Source of the DNA: Asanoa sp040654855
Lineage (GTDB): Bacteria; Actinomycetota; Actinomycetes; Mycobacteriales; Micromonosporaceae
DNA: 10,167 nucleotides
Direction of reading: 5' to 3'
Assembly: GCF_040654855.1 (NCBI RefSeq)
Contig: NZ_JBFAIU010000283.1
Coordinates: 1 to 10,167, forward strand
This document shows, one piece after another, positions 5,499 through 10,167 of this stretch. The position numbers and the translations under genes are program-made. Position 1 is the stretch's first letter, and every line of letters starts with the position of its first letter. The notes beneath the pieces are model-generated. The model had not been told where the DNA came from. It did not search any database and saw only the letters and a list, made by a program, of their open reading frames with translations.

Positions 5499-6738
5499 CG
5501 ACCCACTCCAGGTGGATGCGCGTGCCGTTGCCGGGCGCGGTGTCGATCCGGGCGCTGCCGTCGACCGCCGCCATCCGAGCCATGATCGACTCGCGGATGC
5601 CGTACCGGTACGGCGGGATGGCGGCTATGTCGAAGCCCGGGCCGACGTCGATGACCTCGACCGTGACGGACTCCCGGGTCTGGTGCAGGCGCAGCCAGGC
5701 CACCGAGCCCTCGGCGTGCCGCACCACATTGGACAGCGCGGCGTCGGCGCTCTCCGCGATCGCGTCGGCGACGGTGGACGGCACGAGGCAGGGCTCCAGC
5801 GCCGCGGTCAGCGGATAGCCTTCGTAGCGCTCGACGATCAGCCTCAGCCGCTCGTCGAGGGAGACCCTGGCCGCGGGGTCGAGCACCGGCCGGCGCGCCG
5901 GGTCGAACAGGGTACGCAGGTCCGCCGAGGCCCGGGCGCGCAGCATCGGCGACTGGCCGGCGACACCGCCGAGGCCGACCATCGTCAGCGTGGAGAGCAC
6001 GGTGTCGTGCAGGTCGCGGTTCTGCTTGCGCTCGGCCTCGCGAGCGGCCCGGGCGATCACGGACTCACGGTGGGTCCGCTGGTAGGCCGTGAAGATCCCG
6101 TCAGCGGCGCGGGCGCTGCGCCGCGTGACGTAGACCAGGCCGGCCGCGAGGAACGTCTGCACGACCAGCAGGACCGTGTGGCTGATCGCCTCGCCCGACT
6201 CGTCGGCGATGATCGCACCGACGCAGTAGGACGCCGCGACGACGAACCCGAACGCCACGCCATGCACCACGCGCAGGGCGAACTGCGCGGTGATGATCGA
6301 CGTGCTGGCCAGGACCGCGATCCAGCTCACGCCGCCGGGCAGCACGTCCGGCGCGACCAGCACCCGCATGCACAGGCAGGCGGCGGCGGTCAGCGCGCCG
6401 TCGATCAGCACCACCCGGGCCCGGATGCCATTGTCGACGGTCTGCCGGTAGAACACATAGGACCAGGCCGTCAGCACGACGACCGCGAGCGCCAGCGGCA
6501 CCGCCTGGACCGGTGGCTCCCGCACCGCGAGCGCGACGACGGCGACCGCGATGCCGCAACTGAGCCGGATCGCCGCCGGGAACAGCGCGTAGACCCGGGC
6601 CAGCGCGACGCCCGCCGGGTTGGCGGTCGGCTCCGGCGCGGGCGGCTCGGGCACCGGGGCGAGCGAGATCGGCTCGGGTCGGGACCACGGACGGTCCGGC
6701 GGCCCGGAATGCTGCCGCCGGAGGCTGTGTGTGGGCAC
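5488..6738 (-). CDS. Membrane sensor histidine kinase, NarL-type
   Basis: Sensor kinase of 416 residues expected to phosphorylate the adjacent response regulator. A Pro-rich cytoplasmic N-terminus (about 1-45) precedes about six membrane helices (roughly 48-205) with little extracytoplasmic sequence, so the signal may be sensed in or near the membrane. The phospho-acceptor box NRDLHDTVLSTLTMV has His244. The ATPase domain has an N-box ADAALSNVVRHAEG (Asn337), a G1 box DVGPGFD (364-370) and a second glycine motif APGNGTRIHLEW (about 401-412). All catalytic motifs look intact. The start is GTG at 6738; no strong ribosome site precedes it, so the N-terminus is uncertain. The gene lies 68 nt after the SnoaL-like gene, so either a weak promoter or read-through from nuoC-nuoH could drive it. 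It overlaps the kinase-like gene that follows. Confidence 0.92.
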   Translation of the reverse strand: MPTHSLRRQHSGPPDRPWSRPEPISLAPVPEPPAPEPTANPAGVALARVYALFPAAIRLSCGIAVAVVALAVREPPVQAVPLALAVVVLTAWSYVFYRQTVDNGIRARVVLIDGALTAAACLCMRVLVAPDVLPGGVSWIAVLASTSIITAQFALRVVHGVAFGFVVAASYCVGAIIADESGEAISHTVLLVVQTFLAAGLVYVTRRSARAADGIFTAYQRTHRESVIARAAREAERKQNRDLHDTVLSTLTMVGLGGVAGQSPMLRARASADLRTLFDPARRPVLDPAARVSLDERLRLIVERYEGYPLTAALEPCLVPSTVADAIAESADAALSNVVRHAEGSVAWLRLHQTRESVTVEVIDVGPGFDIAAIPPYRYGIRESIMARMAAVDGSARIDTAPGNGTRIHLEWVDVG

Positions 6739-6806
6739 CGACGCACCCAGACGCGTGTCGATGCGGGCATTTAACCACGCAACGCGCGCGTACGGTCACC
6801 GCGTCA

Positions 6807-7211
6807 CTAAGCGGGGGGCAACATTTCCACACCTAGCTGCTGAAGAAGCTGGAAGAGCTCGTTGACGCTCCACACGTCGGCGATCAACCCGTCGGCGTCG
6901 AACCGCAGGAAGGTGGCACCGGAGTAGCTGACCACCGTGCCGGTCGGCGGCACCGGGCCGAACTGGCCGAGCTGGGTGCCGGCGGCACGCCAGTGCACGG
7001 CCGCGCGGTCGCCGCTGACGACCAGGTCGACGATCTTGTAGCGGAGGTCGGGGAAGGCCGCCCGGCGTTCCTGGTGCCAGGCGAGCACGCCGGCCGGGCC
7101 GCTGGCGCCAAGACCCGGGCAGTCGGGCGCGATCAGCTCGTAAGCGGTGTTCTCGTCGGCGCCGTTCCAGACGTCGGCGATGAGCCGCCGCACGACCGCG
7201 TCGCGGCTCAC
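6807..7211 (-). CDS. SnoaL/NTF2-like small protein
   Basis: 134 residues of the SnoaL-like, NTF2-fold type. The pattern is a leading helix (VVRRLIADVWNGAD), then WHQERRAAFPDLRYKIVDLV, then AVHWRAAGTQLGQFGPVPPT and a final strand FLRFDADGLIADVWSVNELF, which matches the ester cyclase/SnoaL family closely in order and spacing. Members include polyketide cyclases but most have unknown roles, and a substrate cannot be assigned here. The GTG start at 7211 overlaps the nuoH stop (GTGA), so it is translated together with nuoH. A longer open frame running to 8690 is only a shadow opposite nuoH and nuoC. The TAG stop is followed by 68 nt before the sensor kinase. Finding such a gene coupled to a complex I subunit is unusual. 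Confidence 0.85.
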   Translation of the reverse strand: MSRDAVVRRLIADVWNGADENTAYELIAPDCPGLGASGPAGVLAWHQERRAAFPDLRYKIVDLVVSGDRAAVHWRAAGTQLGQFGPVPPTGTVVSYSGATFLRFDADGLIADVWSVNELFQLLQQLGVEMLPPA

Positions 7212-8182
7212 AGCGCCACCCGGACGGCGGCGGTCAGCACGAGCTGGCCCAGCGACACCGGCACGAGCACCAGCCAGCACAGGCGCTGGAGCTGGTCCTC
7301 GCGCAGCCGCGGGTAGGCGACCCGGAACCAGATCACGATGAACGCCACCGCGAAGATCTTGATCAGCGTCCACAGCCAGCCGAGCTGGTCGTCGAGCGGG
7401 CCCTTCCAGCCGCCGAGGAACAGCACCGTGGTCAGGGCCGCGATCACCACGATGCCCACGTATTCGGCGAGCAGGAAGAACGCGAAGCGCAGGCCCGTGT
7501 ATTCGGTCATGTAGCCGAACACCAGCTCGGAGTCGGCGATCGGCATGTCGAACGGCGGGCGGCGGATCTCGGCCAGCCCGGCGACGAAGAACACCACCAG
7601 CGCCGGCAGCTGCCAGAGCAGCCACCAGGGCCGCCAGGCCTCGACGATGCCGGTCAGGCTCAGGGTGCCGGCCGCCATCGCGACGCTGGCGGCGGCGAGC
7701 ACCATCGGCAGCTCGTAGCCGAGCAGCTGCGCCGCCCCGCGCAGGCCGCCGAGCAGGCTGTATTTGTTGGCCGAGGCCCACGCCGACATCAGCACCGCGA
7801 CCACGCCGACGCCCAGCACGGCGAGCACGAAGAACAGGCCGACGTCGAGGTTCTGGCCGACCAGGTCGCCGGGGCCGAGCGGCACGACCAGCAGCACCAG
7901 CAGGTAGGGCACCAGGGCCACGAGCGGGGCGAGCCGGAACACCGACCGGTCCGCGGCGGCCGGCGTGATGTCCTCCTTCTGCACGAACTTGATGCCGTCG
8001 GCGATGAGCTGGGCCCAGCCGTGGTAGGCGCCGGCGTACATCGGGCCGAGCCGGCCCTGCATGTGTGCCATCACCTTGTGCTCGGTCTGGCCGACGACCA
8101 GCGGGAGGACCAGGAACGCGGCGACGACGCCGACCACGCGGACGAGGACCTCGAGCCAGAGCGGCATCAGGCCGGCCCCCAT
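7208..8182 (-). CDS. nuoH: NADH-quinone oxidoreductase subunit H (NuoH), divergent
   Basis: Membrane subunit of complex I that forms much of the quinone chamber and links the peripheral arm to the proton pumps. It has 324 residues (about 8 helices). Recognisable parts are WAQLIADGIKFVQKED (about 56-71), SANKYSLLGGLRGAAQLLGY (about 137-156) and AEIRRPPFDMPIADSELVFG (about 204-223) followed by TEYTGLRFAFFLLAEY. Compared with the usual motifs, GPNRVG is here GPMYAG and PEAESEL is PIADSEL, so acidic residues near the quinone site differ. The start is either ATG 8182 (16-nt overlap with nuoC) or ATG 8167 (TGATG overlap, 5 residues shorter). Neither has a clear ribosome site, and both imply coupling to nuoC. 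Its direct neighbour is nuoC, with no nuoD. The family is certain; the exact start is not. Confidence 0.95.
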   Translation of the reverse strand: MGAGLMPLWLEVLVRVVGVVAAFLVLPLVVGQTEHKVMAHMQGRLGPMYAGAYHGWAQLIADGIKFVQKEDITPAAADRSVFRLAPLVALVPYLLVLLVVPLGPGDLVGQNLDVGLFFVLAVLGVGVVAVLMSAWASANKYSLLGGLRGAAQLLGYELPMVLAAASVAMAAGTLSLTGIVEAWRPWWLLWQLPALVVFFVAGLAEIRRPPFDMPIADSELVFGYMTEYTGLRFAFFLLAEYVGIVVIAALTTVLFLGGWKGPLDDQLGWLWTLIKIFAVAFIVIWFRVAYPRLREDQLQRLCWLVLVPVSLGQLVLTAAVRVAL

Positions 8183-8736
8183 TCACCCGGAGCGGGGACG
8201 CCCGGCGGGCGCATCGGCGCGCGCTTGGTGGTGCCGGCCTCGCTCTCGCCCGGCTCCTTGGCGCCCGGCCAGGCCTTGGCGACCCGGGAGGCCAGCACGA
8301 ACTCCTTGCGCAGCGGGTGGCCCTCGAACTCCGGCGGCAGCAGCAGCGGCCGCAGGTCGTCGTGGCCGGCGAAGTCGATGCCGAACATCTCGTGCGTCTC
8401 GCGCTCGTGCCAGGCCGCGCCCGGGTAGATCGGCACGACCGTGTCGACCACCGGCTCGGCGCGCGGCACCCGGGTGCGCAGCAGCAGGCCGTGGTTGAGC
8501 GTGGTCGACCAGAGGTGGGCGACCACCGCGAAGCCCTCGTCGAGCTCGTCGACCGCGGAGAGCCAGTCGAAGAAGTCGCAGGCCAACTCGGCGTCGTCGT
8601 GGGCGGCGCGGACCGCCTCGGCCCACCGCTCGGGTGGCACGTCGACGGTCGACCGGGCGTGCGAGTTGCCACCGGAGACGGAGTGCTCACCGGCGACCAG
8701 CTCGACGAGCCGCGCTCCGATCTCCTCCGGGGTCAT
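8167..8736 (-). CDS. nuoC: NADH-quinone oxidoreductase subunit C (NuoC, 30-kDa type)
   Basis: Peripheral-arm subunit that packs against NuoD in complex I. It has 189 residues. The family signature is clear: HERETHEMFGIDFAGHDDLR (about 110-129), then LLLPPEFEGHPLRKEF (about 131-146). The residues after 150 form a polar, Pro/Gly-rich tail. The N-terminus is short, as in stand-alone NuoC. ATG 8736 is supported by position and by a TAGGAT -10 element 6 nt ahead, suggesting leaderless translation; AGGA in the same place could alternatively act as a weak ribosome site. nuoC is the first gene of the minus-strand unit and lies only 22 bp from the divergent oxygenase gene. nuoA, nuoB and nuoD, normally beside nuoC, are missing here. 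Confidence 0.95.
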   Translation of the reverse strand: MTPEEIGARLVELVAGEHSVSGGNSHARSTVDVPPERWAEAVRAAHDDAELACDFFDWLSAVDELDEGFAVVAHLWSTTLNHGLLLRTRVPRAEPVVDTVVPIYPGAAWHERETHEMFGIDFAGHDDLRPLLLPPEFEGHPLRKEFVLASRVAKAWPGAKEPGESEAGTTKRAPMRPPGVPAPGEWGPA

Positions 8737-8742
8737 GCGGAG

Positions 8743-8752
8743 ATCCTAGGCT
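8743..8752. promoter_or_regulatory. Overlapping divergent -10 elements for nuoC and the oxygenase gene
   Basis: The 22-bp gap between the two ATG codons centres on ATCCTAGGCT. Read on the minus strand it gives TAGGAT (8748-8743), an exact match to the actinobacterial -10, then 6 nt, then the nuoC ATG. Read on the plus strand it gives TAGGCT (8747-8752), then 6 nt, then the oxygenase ATG at 8759. This spacing puts both transcription starts at the ATG itself, typical of leaderless actinobacterial genes. The -35 regions, which would lie inside the opposite coding sequences, show no good consensus. The two -10 boxes share CCTAGG, so polymerase could bind only one direction at a time. Confidence 0.6.
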
Positions 8753-8758
8753 CTGGGC

Positions 8759-9742
8759 ATGACGGAGACGAGGCTCCCGGTGATCGATGTGGGTCCGCTG
8801 CGCAGCGGAGACGACGTCGACGGGGTGGCGAGACAGATCGAGGCGGCCTGCCGGGACACCGGGTTCTTCTACGTCGCCGGGCACGGCGTACCCGATGAGC
8901 TGTTGACCCGGCTCGACGACGCGGCCCGGCAGTTCTTCGCGCTGCCCGAGGCGGAGAAGATGGCGATCGCGATGCGGCACGCCGGCCCGGCCTGGCGCGG
9001 CTACTTCCCGCTCGGTGGTGAGCTGACCGCCGGCCGGCCCGACCGCAAGGAGGGCATCTACTTCGGCGAGGAGCTGCCCGGCGGCGACCCGCGCGCGGGG
9101 CTGCCGCTGCACGGCCGCAACCTGTTCACGGCGGCGGTGCCGGCGCTGCGGGCGGCGGTGCTCGACTACCAGGCCGCGCTGACCGACCTCGCCCAGGACG
9201 TCCTGCGCGGTGTCGCCCGCAGCCTCGACCTGCCGGCCGACTACTTCGCGGCCGGCTACACCCGGGTGCCGACCGTGCTGTTCCGGATCTTCCACTACCC
9301 GCCGCAGGAGCCGGACTCGGGCGAGTGGGGCGTCGGCGAGCACACGGACTACGGCCTGCTCACGCTGCTGGCGCAGGACCGCAACGGCGGTCTGGCGGTA
9401 CGCACGCCCGGCGGCTGGATCGACGCGCCGCCGCTGCCCGGCACGTTCGTCTGCAACATCGGCGACATGCTCGAACGGCTCACCGGCGGGTGGTACCGGT
9501 CGACCGTGCACCGGGTGCGCAACGTGAGCGGCAACGAGCGGCTCTCGTACCCCTTCTTCTTCGACCCGGACTTCAGCGCCGAGGTGCCGCCGCTGCCCGG
9601 CCGCGCGCGCACGACGGCGACCGGTGAGCCGCGCTGGGACGGCGCGGACCCGGTCGCGTTCACCGGCACCTACGGCGACTACCTGACCGCCAAGGTGGCC
9701 AAGGTCTTCCCGGAGCTGTTCGCGGCGACGAACGCGTCCTAG
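8759..9742 (+). CDS. 2-oxoglutarate/Fe(II)-dependent oxygenase, isopenicillin-N-synthase-like
   Basis: 327-residue soluble oxygenase of the plant-type dioxygenase/IPNS superfamily. The N-terminal DIOX_N part (about 5-110) has the typical start LPVIDVGPL and ACRDTGFFYVAGHGVP. The catalytic jelly-roll carries the iron triad His195 and Asp197 (GEHTDYGLLTLL) and His251 (STVHRV), plus Arg261 and Ser263 (RLSYPFFF) that bind 2-oxoglutarate in relatives. Tyr180 in FRIFHYPP matches a conserved position. All active-site residues are intact. The substrate is unknown; relatives act on small metabolites, hormones or peptides, and nothing nearby indicates a biosynthetic cluster. ATG 8759 follows a -10-like TAGGCT by 6 nt, which suggests a leaderless mRNA; there is no strong ribosome site. 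The TAG stop overlaps the stop of the convergent small gene. Confidence 0.93.
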   Translation: MTETRLPVIDVGPLRSGDDVDGVARQIEAACRDTGFFYVAGHGVPDELLTRLDDAARQFFALPEAEKMAIAMRHAGPAWRGYFPLGGELTAGRPDRKEGIYFGEELPGGDPRAGLPLHGRNLFTAAVPALRAAVLDYQAALTDLAQDVLRGVARSLDLPADYFAAGYTRVPTVLFRIFHYPPQEPDSGEWGVGEHTDYGLLTLLAQDRNGGLAVRTPGGWIDAPPLPGTFVCNIGDMLERLTGGWYRSTVHRVRNVSGNERLSYPFFFDPDFSAEVPPLPGRARTTATGEPRWDGADPVAFTGTYGDYLTAKVAKVFPELFAATNAS

Positions 9743-9915
9743 TCGGTCTCCGGGCGCTCGTCGAGGCGGTGCGTGCGGTCCGGCAGGCGGCCGGCACGTC
9801 GTGCCGCCTCCGCCTGTGCGGGGTTGCCGTAGCAGCTCGGGCAGCCGTCGTCGTCGCACGGGTCCTGGACCAGTCGACGGGATTGCGAGCCGTTGATTTG
9901 CCGCGATCGCGTCAT
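9739..9915 (-). CDS. Small Cys-containing hypothetical protein
   Basis: 58 residues from ATG 9915; an in-frame GTG at 9930 would add five more (MKLRA). The only notable motif is DPCDDDGCPSCYGN, three cysteines spaced C-x4-C-x2-C, which could bind a metal or be redox active. The rest is rich in Arg, Gln, Asp and Ala, and no membrane segment is seen. I recognise no named family. A purine-rich GAGAG sits close to the ATG but the spacing is short. The gene converges on the oxygenase and the two TAG stops share the tetranucleotide CTAG (9739-9742). Codon use has the GC-rich third positions expected of coding DNA. It is likely but not certain to be real; a non-coding origin cannot be excluded for an ORF this short. 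Confidence 0.55.
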   Translation of the reverse strand: MTRSRQINGSQSRRLVQDPCDDDGCPSCYGNPAQAEAARRAGRLPDRTHRLDERPETD

Positions 9916-10022
9916 GGCTCTCAGTTTCACCCGAACAACGCCCCGGCGTCGGCCGAATTACGACAATATGTGGGGCGGCATCGACGGGTTACTGTGAGGG
10001 GGCCGTCGACCCCGGGAGAGCT

Positions 10023-10167
10023 GTGCCGCCCGACAAGCTCGACTTCGCGGAGTTCTACGCCGCGTCGTTCCGCCCCCTGACGCATCAGCTGTTCGCCCAC
10101 ACGGGCGATCTGGCCGAGGCGCAGGACGTGGTGCAGGAGGCTTTCTGCCGGGCATGGCCACGCTGGT
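10023..10167 (+). CDS. ECF-type RNA polymerase sigma factor, 5' end only
   Basis: Forty-eight codons are visible before the right edge. The start is GTG at 10023, preceded by GGGAG a few bases upstream. The peptide FAEFYAASFRPLTHQLFAHT, followed by GDLAEAQDVVQEAFCRAWPRW, matches region 2 of extracytoplasmic-function sigma factors, including the DVVQEAFCRAW segment that contacts the core polymerase and the -10. The 'YAASFRPL..QLFA.TGD..EA.D.VQEAF.RAW' form is typical of the actinobacterial SigE-like (SigE70/SACE) group, but region 4 lies outside the window, so the subgroup is not certain. The target regulon cannot be judged. Confidence 0.88.
   Translation, partial: MPPDKLDFAEFYAASFRPLTHQLFAHTGDLAEAQDVVQEAFCRAWPRW

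Noticed and set aside
7212..8690. Upstream extension of the SnoaL-like reading frame across nuoH and nuoC
   Set aside because: The open frame continues only because of high GC content. The GTG at 7211 overlapping the nuoH stop gives a protein of normal family length.
8687..9859. Minus-strand 390-codon open frame opposite the oxygenase
   Set aside because: The plus strand encodes a complete oxygenase with intact iron ligands; the opposite frame has no recognisable motif and shadow-like composition.

Overview
The window looks like chromosomal DNA of a high-GC actinomycete. Third codon positions are almost always G or C, GTG starts are frequent, TAG and TGA stops are common, and -10 elements of the TAGGAT type occur. 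A member of the Micromonosporaceae is a reasonable guess from the overall style, but it is not demonstrated. Genes are dense. No tRNA, rRNA, CRISPR array, transposase or phage gene was recognised.

Layout from right to left on the minus strand: nuoC (8736-8167), nuoH (8182-7208) and a SnoaL-like gene (7211-6807) form a tightly coupled unit. A two-component cassette follows: a canonical histidine kinase (6738-5488), a kinase-like protein lacking the catalytic residues (5498-4368) and a NarL/FixJ response regulator (4398-3676). Next is a protein of unknown function (3579-2818). A 276-bp gene-free stretch then holds two hairpins, one of them a 164-bp near-perfect palindrome. Finally nuoI-nuoJ-nuoK-nuoL run off the left edge, joined by ATGA stop/start overlaps. 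On the right, a 2-oxoglutarate/Fe(II)-type oxygenase (8759-9742, plus) is divergent from nuoC with only 22 bp between start codons. A small Cys-containing ORF (minus) converges on it, and an ECF sigma factor gene (plus) runs off the right edge.

The nuo genes encode an unusual complex I set. nuoC abuts nuoH with no nuoD between them, nuoA and nuoB are not upstream, no nuoE, nuoF or nuoG is seen, and NuoH departs from usual conserved motifs. This looks like a secondary, NADH-module-less complex I locus whose peripheral part (C) and membrane part (H) are separated from I-J-K-L by a signalling cassette. The membrane-bound sensors could report respiratory or envelope state and control the locus, but that is inference from position.

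The most striking unexplained structure is the palindrome at 2654-2817. Its arms are 78-79 nt with a 7-nt loop. They differ by ten transitions, and every one gives G:U wobble in the plus-strand RNA (never A:C). This points to a plus-sense structured RNA or to strand-biased cytosine deamination. The second is a mirror-image pair of -10 elements sharing a CCTAGG core between nuoC and the oxygenase gene, each 6 nt from its ATG, which predicts divergent leaderless transcription.
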